Source: Anthoceros angustus | Lineage: Eukaryota; Streptophyta; Anthocerotopsida; Anthocerotales; Anthocerotaceae | Direction of reading: 5' to 3' | NCBI GenBank assembly: GCA_010909165.1 | Contig: MU008166.1 | Span: forward strand, 62,001-126,000 | DNA: 64,000 bases | In this document: piece after piece, positions 1 through 11,910 of the stretch | Layout: each line of letters begins with the position of its first letter | Numbering within the stretch: the first letter of the stretch is position 1 | Translations under genes and position numbers: made by a program | Notes under the pieces: generated by a model | Told to the model about the DNA's origin: nothing | Databases searched by the model: none | The model's input: the letters and a program-made list of their open reading frames with translations, nothing else

Positions 1-1518
1 AAGCAGCACCTTCACTTTGTCGGGACGCAGCATGGCACCAAATCCTTGAGGACAAGTGAAGTATCTTCTGCCTTTGACCCTGAAACCATGAAATTCATCC
101 ACGGTCTGTTACTGCTACCAAACCAGGACAGGACAATATCTTTGACACGAAAGAACCTTAAGATAGGCAACATTAACAGACAGAAAACCACAGCAAACGT
201 ACATTCCATCATGTTTGCCCACAGGTTCGTCGTAATGGACTCCAATCCAGTAACCAGGACCCAGACCCTCAGCCTTGCCCACGAACATTACAACACCGCG
301 CTTGGCTCCAGGATCTACCTCACACCTGTCCCCCACCTGCAGACTTATTGTTATCTCTCCAACTAGTTTATTCCCTATGAGAAGGTGAGGTGGTAAACAG
401 GGCAGAAAGGGACGAGGATAAAAGCACAGAGAGCTAACATATATGCTGGCCGCGAGATCTGCCATGTGCTCATCCGTCAGAGTCTGAAAATGAAGCCAAC
501 TGTTTAGCACATGAAAGAAGCGACAGCAGAAACATTACCTTAGACTCAAGGAGAATATTGGCTGCTTTCTCAAATACCTGTAAGTCTGGAAACTTTTCTC
601 CCCTGCGCATTGCCATTTCCTGTAGACAAAACACAGTCATGAGAAGTAGACCCAGACCAATTTGTACTGAGAGCACCGAAAAATCATGACAGTTGCACGC
701 TGGAGGATGCACCTTCTCCAGGGTCCAGGTAGGATCTGCAGCGAGTTTCTTGGCCTTGAACTTTCTGAACGAGTCTGCATAGTGCAAGTGCACAATCAGA
801 ACTTTTACGCTCACAAGCAAGGGACGGTGGGGAAGTGTTTGCTCTGGAGAAAGTACCCTCTCGCTTATCGTAATCTTCTTCAGAGATTTTGTACTTCTCA
901 ACAAGGGACACATCTTCCAACCAGCCATGAGAGGAGATGGACATGGGATCAATGTCCACCACATGAATTCGATACCTGAACCGAAAACCATCGAATCACC
1001 CTTATGAGCTGTTCTCACTGCCGCGGGGAAGCACTGCAGTGCCATGTCTCCACCACCCAGCTGTCCATTCTAGCTTCTGCTGAAAAAGTAGGCGAATTGT
1101 GACCTACCCATCTCTAGGCGAGTAGAACCCCAACTGCTTATCGCCTTCAGAGAGCTCACAAACCTTGGTGTCACAGCTATCATAGAGCTCCAATCTCTGT
1201 GCCTCCACGGGTGTTCCCGTATGGTTCCTCAGCTTCTCCTTGATGGCTTCCACAGTAATCTGCACACACACTCCAGGTTCAGACAGACATGACAGGAGCA
1301 AAGTTGGAGGCAAAACAGCACATGTGTAACCTTCCAAGCGCAGCAGCTGCTGGCCACATACAATACCAGCTTCCACTCACATGAAGATCAAACCGAAGTT
1401 CATTGAAATGGTGCTTCAAGTTGGAGTGCGTGACGTGCAATGTCACGGTGTCGTCCCCTTGTCTTTGCCCAGTGGCTTCCACCACAAAGCTCTTCAGAGC
1501 TCCTAGAGATATCGACAT
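1..1518 (-). CDS. TFCB: Tubulin-folding cofactor B (partial, 3' end outside window)
   Basis: Cytosolic chaperone that, with cofactor E, handles alpha-tubulin during tubulin folding and recycling. Exons read on the minus strand: 1381-1518, 1108-1260, 857-975, 713-774, 539-619, 439-483, 203-336 and 79 to the window edge, all with GT-AG borders and compatible phases. The first exons give the ubiquitin-like domain ([20 protein letters not shown]), then the linker GGWLED-like [21 protein letters not shown], then the CAP-Gly domain with [14 protein letters not shown] and [20 protein letters not shown], which binds the EEY/F tail of tubulin. The upstream-most in-frame codon (1539) is GTG; the ATG at 1518 is preferred. 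Exon 539-619 adds about 27 residues between the linker and CAP-Gly domain that I do not place in the family. Family assignment is firm; the C-terminus is missing. Confidence 0.9.
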
Positions 1519-2125
1519 AGCGGCCTTCTCGAAGGGCACAGTGGTTTACGGCAGGGCAAGGAATTCGCAATGCGGCTCGCCAAGGTCCAAATGTGAAAAC
1601 AGCCAGGAAGGGCGGGAAGCGCTGATGTGCAGACACAAGCCGTTGTTAGTTTAACGGCTCCGTGCATGTTTGTGCCCCTTCCCCGGCGCGCTTCTGTAAC
1701 ATGGTTCTTTGCATCCCAAGCACCGGCCGAAACCATGGACAGCCTTCGTAACTTACATACTGATTTGAGGTCATGCGGGCCAGTGTTCGGATCATCCATT
1801 TTGTTGGGGCTAGAGCAAAGCAAGCCACCTGGAGGTCTGCAAGCGGTTCCTGCTGTCACAGGGTGAGAGTGCACTGCTTCTCTGATGCAAGCACCAGCTG
1901 CCGAGCTTCCAACGGGAGACATGTCAGGTGGGTTCACATGTAGAGTGGGAAATCCTGGGCGTTGTGCCCCTCAATCATGTTTTCAGATGCATTGGTGTTG
2001 GATCTGGAGACTCAGGGTGCTCTCTGTGGTGATTCAGGTCGGCAGCTGATTTGGGCTCCCGTGGGTCCGTGGGGCATTGGAGCAGGCTGTATGACGATGC
2101 GCAGCTGGAGGAGGCGCTTGAGGCC
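1519..2125. other. Divergent intergenic region (TFCB / PPR)
   Basis: About 0.6 kb between two head-to-head genes, so it should hold both promoters and both 5' ends. No clear TATA box was picked out. An AG acceptor-like site at about 2038 (gattcag/gtcgg) could join an upstream PPR 5' exon to the long PPR reading frame, which is open from before 2051. Confidence 0.4.
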
Positions 2126-4816
2126 ATGGATTCGATGGAAAAACAAGGAATTCAGGTGACGCCCAACATGCTTAAGGGCCTTGTGCAGGGATGCCTGAAG
2201 AAGAAGGACCTGGCTGCGGGCAGACGGGTGCAGGCTGTGATTCTCAGGACAGGGCTTCACGAAGACGCTTACTTGGGGAGTGTCTTGATCCGTTTGTTTT
2301 CCGCTTGCGGAAGCCTGGTGGAAGCCGATAACGTATTTGAGAAAGTGAAGGGGCCCAATTTGCAGATGTGGCAAGCAATTATCTCTGCCCATGCTAGTCA
2401 TGGCCGGGTTGCGCAGGCTATCAAGCTGTATAAGTGGATGAAGCAGGCTGGGGTTAGGCCAAACCACCAGATTTTTGTGGCGCTCCTGAAGGCCTGCTCA
2501 AGCGCAGGGGCTGTGACAGAGGGCAGGAAGATACACGGTGATGTTGTTGAGAGCGGATTTGAGTGGCACCTGTATGTGGGGAGCACACTGATTGATATGT
2601 ATGGCAAAGCTGGGTGTATGCATGATGCTAGAGTGGTGTTTGACAGATTGCCCAAGGCAGACATTGTGGTATGGAATACTTTGATCCAAGGATATTCGCA
2701 GAATGAGTTGGGACAGGAGGCTATTGATCTCTTCAAGCAGATGCTACAGGAGGGTGTTGTTCCGAACAATGTTACCTTCCTCAGTGTGCTACGAGCATGC
2801 GGCAGCGTGGCAGCTCTAGATGAGGGCAGGGTTGTTCATGCCCTGCTTAGCCAGAGTGGGTTGGCGTCAGATCTAAGTGTAGCGAACACTCTGCTTGACA
2901 TGTATGCCAAATGCGACAGCTTGATTGACGCCTTGGCCTTGTTTGAGAGCTTGCCAGAGAGAGATGTTGTCTCCTGGAATGTCCTGATTCGAGGATATGC
3001 GCACAACATGCATGTCCCAGAAGCTCTTAAACTGTACATCCGGATGCAAGAGGAGGGCAAGGAGCCAGATCTTATCACGTTTGTGAGCATTCTTAGAGCA
3101 TGTGCCGCCGTGGCAGCCCTGGATCATGGCAAGCTTATTCATGTGAAGCTAATGAAAGAAGGTCGTGATGCCGGTCTGATTGTTGGGAACACTCTCATGC
3201 ACATGTATGTCAGATGCAGCAGTCTGGAAGCTGCTCAGGAAGTGTTCGGGAGAATGTCACAGCGAGATGTGCTGTCATGGAAGGCCATAATTGGGGGATG
3301 TGTGCAAAATGGGCAAGATGAAGAGGCGCTTGAGCTGTTTCAGGAAATGCTGAGGGACGGTGTGAAGCCAGACAAATCTATATTCGCAAGTGTGCTCAAA
3401 GCATGTGGTAGCTTGGCTGCTTTGGATCAGGGGAAGCAAATTCATTCGCAAGTTGTCAAGAGTAGGTTGGAACTGGATCCCATTGTAGGAAACACCCTGG
3501 TTGATATGTATGCCAAGTGCAACAGGCTGGACGATGCCCGAAATGTCTTTGACAAGTTGCCCGAGAAGACTGTGGTGTCATGGTCGGCGATGATTGGGGC
3601 ATACGCCTCACACGGACAAGGTCACACGGCCATTTCACTATTTCAGCAAATGCAGCAAGCGGGTGTGCAACCGAATGGAATAACCTTCATAAACATGTTG
3701 AAAGCTTGTGGCAGCATGGCAGAACTACATGAAGGCAAGCAGATCCACGCCCAGATTGAGAAGAGTGGATTGGAGGAGTTTGTAGGGAATTCTCTTCTTG
3801 ACATGTATTTGAGGTGCGGGAGTGTGGTTGAAGCAAGGAAAGTGTTTGACAGACTGACAAGGCGGGACATCGGCTCATGGACTGTCATGATCGGAGGTTA
3901 TGCTGACAGTGGGCATGGATCTGACGCCATTCAGCTGTACAGACAAATGCGGGCTGAGGGCATGGAGCCTTCCAAGGTCACGTTCTTGAGCATCCTCAGA
4001 GCCTGCGGCAGCATTCCTGCACTTCACCAGGGCACACTCGTACATGAGGAGCTGATTCAAAATGGGCTTGATGCAGATGTAGCCATTGCAAACACATTGA
4101 TTGACATGTATGCCAACTGTGGCAGCCTGGATCACGCACTGGACGTGTTTGAGAAGCTGCCAGAAAAGACTGCCGTCTCATGGACAGCGATGATTGGGGC
4201 TTATGCGCAGCATGGGCATGGCCAGCAAGCTCTCCAACTCTTCAACAGAATGCAGGAGGATGGCATGAAGCCAGATGATGTCACCTTGCTCTGTGTGCTT
4301 GCAGCATGCAGTCACGCAGGCCTGGTAAATGAGGGGTTTGCCCTCTTCCGCCGCATGCACAGCGACTTTGGAGTTTCTCCAGGCATGAAGCAATATGCTT
4401 CAATGGTTGACCTCCTTTGTCGTGCCGGCCATCTGTCAGAAGCAGAAGAACTGATCGATGAGATGCCAATGAAGCCCAAAGCAAACGTGTGGATGGCTCT
4501 GCTTGGAGGATGCCAAAACCATGACAACCTAGAGCTGGGTAAACGATGTTTCGATTCCATCGTAGAACTGGAACCAGACAACGCTGCCGCCTACATCCTC
4601 ATGGGAAACCTGTACGCTGCAGCTGGAAGGTGGGAGGACAAAGCCGACACTCTGGGCAAGATGGTATCTGCAGGTGTGTACAAGGATCCTGGCTGCACCT
4701 GGATCCAAGTCAACAACCAGGTGCACTCGTTCTTGGCAACAGACTCAGGGCACCCAGAGAGGAGGCTGATCTACGACACATTGGAGAGCTTGTCACATAA
4801 CATACTCTCGACGTGA
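2126..4816 (+). CDS. PLS-class pentatricopeptide repeat protein with E/E+ domain
   Basis: Organelle RNA-binding protein of the PLS subfamily, whose members normally define C-to-U editing sites in plastid or mitochondrial transcripts. The frame is open from 2051 (a TTG) to the stop at 4814-4816; the first in-frame ATG is 2126, giving about 896 residues. The body repeats a block of about 100 residues seven times (ACGSxAALDxGxxIH, NTLxDMYAKC, VVSWxxMIGAYA), each block being one P-L-S triplet. After the last S motif come SHAGLVNEG, an E domain (KPKANVWMALLGGC, LEPDNAAAYILMGNLYA) and the start of E+ (KDPGCTWIQVNNQVHSF). The protein stops before any DYW deaminase domain (no HxE...CxxC signature), so editing would need a deaminase supplied in trans. 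No convincing transit peptide follows the ATG at 2126, so the true N-terminus may lie in an upstream exon. Long and almost intronless, as usual for the family. Confidence 0.9.
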   Translation: MDSMEKQGIQVTPNMLKGLVQGCLKKKDLAAGRRVQAVILRTGLHEDAYLGSVLIRLFSACGSLVEADNVFEKVKGPNLQMWQAIISAHASHGRVAQAIKLYKWMKQAGVRPNHQIFVALLKACSSAGAVTEGRKIHGDVVESGFEWHLYVGSTLIDMYGKAGCMHDARVVFDRLPKADIVVWNTLIQGYSQNELGQEAIDLFKQMLQEGVVPNNVTFLSVLRACGSVAALDEGRVVHALLSQSGLASDLSVANTLLDMYAKCDSLIDALALFESLPERDVVSWNVLIRGYAHNMHVPEALKLYIRMQEEGKEPDLITFVSILRACAAVAALDHGKLIHVKLMKEGRDAGLIVGNTLMHMYVRCSSLEAAQEVFGRMSQRDVLSWKAIIGGCVQNGQDEEALELFQEMLRDGVKPDKSIFASVLKACGSLAALDQGKQIHSQVVKSRLELDPIVGNTLVDMYAKCNRLDDARNVFDKLPEKTVVSWSAMIGAYASHGQGHTAISLFQQMQQAGVQPNGITFINMLKACGSMAELHEGKQIHAQIEKSGLEEFVGNSLLDMYLRCGSVVEARKVFDRLTRRDIGSWTVMIGGYADSGHGSDAIQLYRQMRAEGMEPSKVTFLSILRACGSIPALHQGTLVHEELIQNGLDADVAIANTLIDMYANCGSLDHALDVFEKLPEKTAVSWTAMIGAYAQHGHGQQALQLFNRMQEDGMKPDDVTLLCVLAACSHAGLVNEGFALFRRMHSDFGVSPGMKQYASMVDLLCRAGHLSEAEELIDEMPMKPKANVWMALLGGCQNHDNLELGKRCFDSIVELEPDNAAAYILMGNLYAAAGRWEDKADTLGKMVSAGVYKDPGCTWIQVNNQVHSFLATDSGHPERRLIYDTLESLSHNILST

Positions 4817-6075
4817 ACCGGGGATGTAAACAGGAACTCCTCGTCAGCTAGCCTGAAGTTCAACAATCTATCCTGAATGCCACTCAACTACCACCCCTCG
4901 CATCTTGAGGTATCCCACTTCCCTGCCTCGTCTCCTGGTGTTCCATATTCTAATGCACGTTCGGCTGCCTCCAACATCCATCACATTCAGCCAACCAGCT
5001 CTGATCGGCAATTGCATGGCTACAGATGTTTTGCTGTGGACTGGACTAAGAACGGGGGCTGCTGCTTGAGACTCGGTGGTTTCTAAGGTGAGATGGCTGG
5101 TCCAATCCCTACTGTTCCGGTTGAAGGAAACGAGTTGACTGCTTCTGACTGCCGTCTCCACAGGTCTGCCCACTCGAATCTTGTGGAGCAACATGTGATA
5201 GTCGTACTCGAGGCATGCGCATATTCATGAACACCATGCATGGACATGACTAATACCACCTCTTTCCCTCTAGTATCATCTTGAATAGAAGGGCCTTTGC
5301 AAGATGGCATGGAAGCTGTGTCATAGAGCCACGCGAGATCTGTAGTCTGTAGACAGCAGCGCCATGTATGTATATCCATAGGAAAACTTGTGCATTCCAC
5401 ATCCGGCATGATGGGCAGTCAAAAGTTTGGCGTGTTGACCTAATCAGGTGATGAAAATTCTGTGTCGAGCAGTTCATGATTCAATTTCTCACCGATCGCA
5501 TGCGATCTCGCATGTTGGGGCTGTGCGCGCGTGTAATCACGTAAGGACGGGAGTGACATTTTTTACCCCGGCCCGTCCCAGCCCGAGCGCAGCCGATTTC
5601 CGAAGGCGACGGCTCGACTTTGAACTCCTGGAGGCATTCTCATCCATGGCACGTGAATGAGTTCTTTGACGTTGGAACGTGGATGCCGCCTAGATATGCG
5701 GTGTGTGCCGGCTGTGGCTGTTTTCCTTGAGAATATCACGATTAGCAGCGTCCATGCCTGACGAATTCATGTGGAGCAGCAGAGATGAAAGCACTGTCCA
5801 GAGGTTGTCGCTGCGGAGCTGAAAACGAGAGGCGATGTGTGTCCTGCAGGAGTGACGAGCGCGCTGGAACATGACAGCTCCAGGGTGGAGCAGGAGATTG
5901 CGTTGGGTGCAGGGAAGAGCAGGAATTTTGGCGGGAATGATAGTACAATTGGTGGGCAGTCTGGGACGTTGAGCAGGAGCGCCTTGAGTTGACGTTCTTG
6001 TTGGCATCAAGAGAGGCGCCCAAAATTGGCTTCCATGGGCTGGGGAGCTCATGGGTGGAGCACAGGGGGTGTACC
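4817..6075. other. Intergenic: PPR 3' side and NDX 5' side
   Basis: No convincing gene. The stretch from about 5520 becomes GC-rich with CpG (the NDX promoter side). It contains a perfect 14-bp palindrome, gatcgcatgcgatc, at 5494-5507, followed by another gcatg. Confidence 0.4.
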
Positions 6076-9000
6076 ATGCTGGTAGGTACGAATTTCAAAG
6101 AAGACGGGATGGATCCTGGGGTGGTGAATCTGAAGACTCTGGAAATTTTGAATGCGGTGGAGGAAATGCACAAGCTTGGAGTGGAGGAGATCGGCAGCCT
6201 GCTCAGAGGCGGGTCACGGTCTTTGAAAGTACGGCTCACCTGCGGCGATGGCTCGCCACTTCGGGTCCGTCCGGTTCTACTGCCTTGCGGACTGATATAT
6301 TTTGTGGAATTTGTGGGCCTTGGGGGGTACTGAACTTTTACCTGGCGCTGGCAGGTTGATCTGGAGCGGGTGGCACGGGGCCTCCCAATGCACCTTATTG
6401 TGTTCTTGCTGTCCACTGAGCAAGAGAGGACGTTTGACAAGTCCATGAAGTATTTGCTGCGGGGAGTGCGATTACTCTTCACTCTGAGTGAGCTTGCATT
6501 TCGAAATGCGGTTCTTGGACAGGTTTTGTCCTGAAACCCTCGAAATGAATCCTCGCTGGTTGAATGAGCCCGTCAGTAGAATTATTGTGAGCTGTTTTTG
6601 GGGTCAGGAGCTCAGGTTGCTGGCACTTTGAGGGTTGTTTCATTGACGGCTTTCTCAGACCTTATTATTGGGGGCATAATGACGCTTCCTTCTCCTTGCA
6701 AACTATGTGTCTGAGCTCTGACAGCACCCGTATCTCCAGATTTTACATGAGGACGTAGAAGTCCGGGAGCAAGTTCTGGAGTTGGTTGTTTATTTGCTGA
6801 CGTGCCTGGCGTCTTATGACAAGGTGCTGCTTCGTTGTGTGAGACTTGGTGCTATTAGCACATGCCTGCTATGGGATACATAGAATTCATGTGTATCTAC
6901 TGGTGGGCCCTGCAGGAAACGGAACTTCTGGAACCCAAAGTGAACATTGGTTTAGTCCTCACACATGCAGCTCTGTCTGCTTGTACTTTACATCTTCTGC
7001 CGGTCTATGTCAGCCATGACTGGTCCAACATCGCCCTAATTATTGTACAGCACCCGCAGGTGGGTCATGAGCAAGTTTTCTCATTACGGCAAACCTTTGA
7101 GTTGTTGGTGGTGTATCTTATGCAGGCCTTTGTGATATGTACAAGGTTGTTCTCTGACTCATGTTCGAAGTGCAGGCAGCATTCTTTTTAAACGTGACCT
7201 TTGATGTTGTCACCAAAGCCGTCAGTCTTTTCCACATCAAGCTTTCCTCATTGAGCAGCCTGCTATGGGCGAAGAAGGCAACAACACTGGCTGCTGAGAG
7301 ATATGCCTATTCCATAGCACAGCACTGTGAAGCTGCTCTGCAAGCTGTCTACAACCTGTGCCTGAATTTTAAAGACAGCTTTCTCAGGGACGAGGTAAAA
7401 CATTGCTGTGCGAAGAATCATGCGTTATATTAATGCATATCTATCATCAATTCATTCTGACTGTGTTGTCTATCTTTCAGGAGCTGTGCAAGAAGGGTGG
7501 AGTGTTGCGATTTGTCTACTCAGTCCTCTCGCTGGAGCTTCCTCGATGTTTCCTGCACTCAAGGCGGTTGGTTGCATGCATTTCAAGACTTAAATCAAAG
7601 TCACTGAGCGTGGTATGTAGTGGCTGAAGCCTGATAAAACTGAAAGTTGTGGCTTCTGTACACTCATGGAACATGGTTGACAAAGGCAATGTCCATAGAT
7701 GACTGAGGTGCTTGTTTTTGTGGAACCAGCTGCTGAAGTTCTGTGAAAGTGAGAATTCTTTCCTGGATGAAGTGGTCAGTAGTCAAAGAAGCAAGGAGCT
7801 TGCCATGGCCGTTGCTCAAAAGGTTCAATTTGAAATGTCGTTGTTCCACTGTGTTTCTACCCAACTACTTGACCTTGAGGGTCGTGAAGGTTGATGTCTG
7901 ATGAGCTCCTTGTTTTTTCCTAACAGATTCTTGGCCTGTTGAGAGCTGCCCTGCTTGACAAGCCTACTGTGGACGTGGAGGGGCAACCGCCAATGGGATT
8001 GGTCTACATCACCTCAATGCGGCTCGCTGACATCCTGACAGATGATTCAAGCTTTCGGAATTTCATTATGGATGGCATTGTATGTCACAATGGAGGCGAA
8101 GTTACCAGTTTTATGTTTTCTGTAGGTGACTTGAAAGGCAGGATCCTCATTGATACTTTCATAAGTTACAATGGGAGCTCCCTAAGTTTGTAGTATGGAA
8201 ACTAAAAGTTTTACAGCTGACCCACTTTGTGTGCTGCTCTCCCCTGATATCAGACTCGACACTTGGCTACGGTTCTGGCAGCTGCTCCACTTGATTTTCA
8301 GGCTCGGTGGTGTGGGGGACCAGACGGTGCTCATGCAGCAGTTGCAGAAAGGGATGCAGTATTGAGATATAATACGTTTCATGCTGCTGGTGCTGCCATG
8401 CTGGTTCAGAAAGGTGGCCTAGGAGTCAAATCCGGGGTTCCCTTGCAAGACTACAATTCTGGCTGTGCAATATATTTGGAAAGTGCTGTACCAGACCACA
8501 ATACGCAACAGCGATCCTCACTGTTGGTTAAGCTTTTCGCTAACCTTTTCTGCTTCAACCCCGAAATGTGCAGTGGTAAGGGCTCGATTTTGCAGTTCAG
8601 GATATTGCCTCTGGTGGTGAGCCCCAGTTTGTGTGATTTTCATGGCTTGCCACTGATCCAACATCTTTGCTATGCAGCTGACCAGAAAGATCGGTTTCTG
8701 CACTTATTGTTGGAGCACTTAGTACTGGGCCCCTTATGTCCGGAAGATGCTCTCTTCTTTCTCACAGTTGAACAGACTGCTGTGCGAATTTGTGAAAACC
8801 TTCGTAAGCTCCTGCTTGACCTGCTCATTCCTTGTATGCATGATTGTGAACTCGTTACTTTTGCAGGAATGAGAGTCATTGGTACTAACACGTTACTGGT
8901 CGCAGATAAGCTTATTGACTATGTGGTGTCCTTGGCATCGGATGATGTAAATGATGAGGATCTCCTGCTTGTGAGGTATTTTTCTAGTAATTGTGTCTCT

Positions 9001-11110
9001 AGCAAACGGGTTGAGCACACTGTTATTATAACGGATTGCAAGCTTGACATGTTAATGTTCTGCAGCGAGTTTTCAGCTGCATTGCACTCAGCAATATGTC
9101 CTTCGCCACACGTGGACGAGGCTTTGGTACTACTGCTCATGCCTCTGAAGCTTGATTTTCTTTCTAAGCCTTCAGTGTTTTATAGCATACTCTCAATTAT
9201 CTTGGAAAATGACATCTGCTGAAGATGTTGATGCTCTTTGAACTGAAAAGGGCAAAATGTTTTTGCAAACTGAACAGGAACCACCAGTGATCAGCTACGT
9301 ACGAGAAGCGCATGAGCAAAAGTTGGGTGCACTGCTTGAACGTCGTCAAAAGCTTGAGAGATGGAAGCAGTTACAACTTGGTGCTGCTCAGCTCTGTCAA
9401 CTGGAGGGGAAGACGTCTGATACGGAAATGACGGAGGCACGAGCTTCAGTTGATGAAGACCAGGATACTAGAATGGATGGAGTAAGTAATGGGGTGCAAG
9501 CTATTAATGATGAACGGTCTCTGAAGGATGGACACGTCCCTAGGCCTGGACAAGATGCAGAGGCTCAAGCACAAGACACTCGACATGTTGATCATGAGGA
9601 CCTCGATGACACAGGACCTCATAAGCAGGACAGTGAACCCAGTAGACAGGGTGAAGTTCCTGGCATGGATGACGCAGTACGCCAGCTTATCAGCGAGGCC
9701 AGGAACATGCGTGTTGATGATGTTGGCAAGCCTAAGCCAGCACATGTTAACTCTTCCAAATTAGAGGTAAGGAAGCGGTTGCTGAACACTGGACACAACA
9801 TAGTCCGAGTAATTACTTTACTTCTCGATTGTTAAGTATTGCTTCTAGTGTTGAGCTAGTTCTCCGCTCCTCTGTACAGGGAAGCAGACCGGTTGAGGTG
9901 CCAAGCTCAAAGGCACTGAGGAAAATCAAGGTTGTGAACAATAGCAGTGATGAGGACGAGAGGAAGGCTGAAAACGAAGATGAACAGGCAGCACCAGACA
10001 GGACTTTCAGTAGCGGGTGGCAAAAAGCAGAGCCAGCCTTCAGTGACCAGCAGTACCCGTACAATCAAGCCGGTGACGGATTGGCAGGGAATAGATCAAG
10101 AGGAACAAAGGAAGGTCGATCAAAGGATAAGACGAAACGGAAACGGAATATCATGAATGAAAAGCAGATCGCTATGCTAGAAAGCCAGCTGACGACTGAG
10201 CCGGACATGCAGAGAAAACCAGTAATGATCCGAGAGTGGACAGTGTTGCTCAAGCAAAATGTAAGTGTGTAGGGTTCTAGACATGCTAGGCTGTGTACTT
10301 TCATGATGTTGTCACTCACTCTCTATGATTATGGTAAGCATGAGAAAACCTAAATCTTGTGTGTTGTGTGTTGTCCATCTCAGGGTCCAGAGATCACAGA
10401 GAACCAATTGAAGAACTGGTGAGCTGTGGTTGCAGAGTCCAGAACTGTTGTTCTTCGCTAGTCTAGAACCGTGTCATTGTTGTCATCTCGAGGCAATGGT
10501 CCAACATTTGGTTCCAGTGTACGTGGATCTGATTCTGCTCCTGTTCGGCTACAGGTTGAACAACAGAAAGCAGAGGCTTGCTCGACTAGCAAGGGGCGGC
10601 AATGTAGGATCTCCCACCACAAGACCTGCTCACCTCGGCGAGGCACCTTTTGTGACTGCCGACACAGAGATGCCAGGCCTCCTTCATGACAGCGGCAGCG
10701 GCAGCATAGGGCAAGCACCAGTCTCAAGCTCAACCACAGGCGGGCAATACAGCGGGATCCAAGAGCCTCTGGCGGCACTGCCAGTGGCTCAAGCACAGGA
10801 GGTCCCGGAACTCGCCGCCGCCCCCTTGGCCTTGCCTCACTACGTCAAAGGGCAGCAGGTTATCTTGCTGGACGATAGTGGGAGGGAGCTCGGGATCGGC
10901 ACCATCGACGAGCTCGACGGCCACTGGAGAAGCAGGAGGTTAGACGAGCAGAACCTGTGCCTCGTGGAAGTCACCAAGCTGAAAGTAGCCAAGGAGACTG
11001 CCATCCCCTACCCGTCGCAAAGGGGGGGTGGCACGTTCGGACAAGCGGAGGCCCTCCTTGGTATCATCATGGTTTTTTGGAGCATGACAAATATGCGACC
11101 AGTCGTTTGA
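6076..11110 (+). CDS. NDX: Nodulin homeobox protein (NDX)
   Basis: Atypical homeodomain protein; in Arabidopsis NDX binds single-stranded DNA in the COOLAIR promoter R-loop and takes part in Polycomb silencing. Well-supported exons, all phase 0: 6076-6264, 6355-6522, 6740-6823, 6916-7059, 7176-7394, 7481-7612, 7730-7822, 7927-8079; then from 8254 several exons through about 9770; then 9880-10260, 10384-10418 and 10555-11110. Early exons give the conserved N-terminal region (VDLERVARGLPMHLI, KSMKYLLRGVRLLFTLSELA). A low-complexity acidic linker follows (SSDEDERKAENEDEQ), then the homeodomain (MNEKQIAMLE, PVMIREW, ENQLKNWLNNRKQRLARLAR) spread over three exons, then the family-specific C-terminal domain (YVKGQQVILLDDSGRELGIG, AIPYPSQR, GTFGQAEALLG). 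The homeodomain helix-3 WxNNR shape (WLNNRKQR) is typical of NDX. Start at 6076 or the in-frame ATG at 6109. Exons between 8254 and 9770 are approximate. The 3' end was duplicated downstream (12947-13325). Confidence 0.88.
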
Positions 11111-11184
11111 ACTGTTGCCAGCCTGCGGATTGTAATTACTTCACATATGTAGACTAATTCTTTGCTGGCAAGAAGAAGCCATTC

Positions 11185-11190
11185 AATAAA
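11185..11190 (+). terminator. NDX polyadenylation signal AATAAA
   Basis: Canonical AATAAA 75 bases after the NDX stop, in the NDX 3' UTR and before the tRNA gene. The duplicated copy has the changed form attgaataggg near 13315, so it lost the hexamer. Confidence 0.55.
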
Positions 11191-11263
11191 CAGTACGCGT
11201 GTGGTGGAATGTGGCAGCCTTTTTAGAAGGAAAAAAAATAAAAAATTCCTGCACACATGTCAT

Positions 11264-11336
11264 GGGGGCGTAGCTCAATTGGTAGAGCGTGCGCTTTGCA
11301 TGCGCAAGGCACCGGGATCGAAACCCGGCGCCTCCA
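11264..11336 (+). tRNA. tRNA-Ala (anticodon TGC)
   Basis: A 73-nt cloverleaf folds completely: acceptor GGGGGCG/CGCCTCC, D stem GCTC/GAGC, anticodon stem TGCGC/GCGCA with loop TTTGCAT (anticodon TGC at 11297-11299), variable AGGCA, T arm CCGGG-ATCGAAA-CCCGG, discriminator A. The acceptor carries the G3:U70 wobble pair, the main alanyl-tRNA synthetase identity element. Internal A box TAGCTCAATTGG (11271-11282) and a slightly altered B box around 11313-11325 (GGATCGAAACC rather than GGTTCGAAACC). No CCA is encoded, as expected for a nuclear gene. No downstream T run is obvious beyond short ones. The last bases were copied to 14172-14188. Confidence 0.95.
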
Positions 11337-11910
11337 CATCGTTTGTCCAACCTATCCGTAGACACTTTTCAACCGGCGAACGGTGTTCTCCTCGACAGAA
11401 GGGCAAGTCGGAAAACGACGAGCAGCGAGGAGGTGGGCGAGGACTCCGAGAACCTGGACCTCGCTAATCACGATGTCTGTGATATTCTCCCGATCCCCGA
11501 CGAAAGCGTCGTCTTCTTCCCGTTCTGGGCAACAAAGGTCACTGATCAATCGCAATCGCTGGCAGGATGGCATTTTTCTTTCAGCAACCCCACTCGTACC
11601 CGTGATTCTTATCTGTTCCACGTTCACGTCCAGGATCAGGCTCCGATCACGCCGCTACTACCATTTCCGCCCTGGAAAGGTCCACCCGGTGATCTCCCGC
11701 GGGCGCCAGAGCTAGACCCATGGCTCCAACAGCAAATGTTGAACTCTGCACGCGGAGATCGCACAGGGAATCTGTCGTTCTAGTTGTGCGGCAAACAAAT
11801 TTGTTAACGTTGTCGGGTTGAAACTTTCCAATTCGCGCGGGATTTAAAGTTGCCGCTGCCTGTGCCTGTGCCACTTCATTACGGGATGATCCCACTGTTT
11901 TGCTACAACT
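11337..11910 (+). other. 5' region of kinase copy A, shared with copy B
   Basis: Holds no gene of its own. From about 11380 it matches 14300-14710 in order (gggcaacaaag near 11527 and 14497; ggatggcattyttctt near 11564 and 14553; aaggtccacccggt near 11677 and 14664). It is the presumed promoter and 5' UTR of the SnRK1-like kinase, duplicated with it. Some frames through it look open, but they are not conserved between copies. Confidence 0.6.

Noticed and set aside
5742-6482. 246-codon minus-strand frame over the NDX 5' end
   Set aside because: Shadow of NDX exons 1-2; the plus strand gives a clear NDX match across it.
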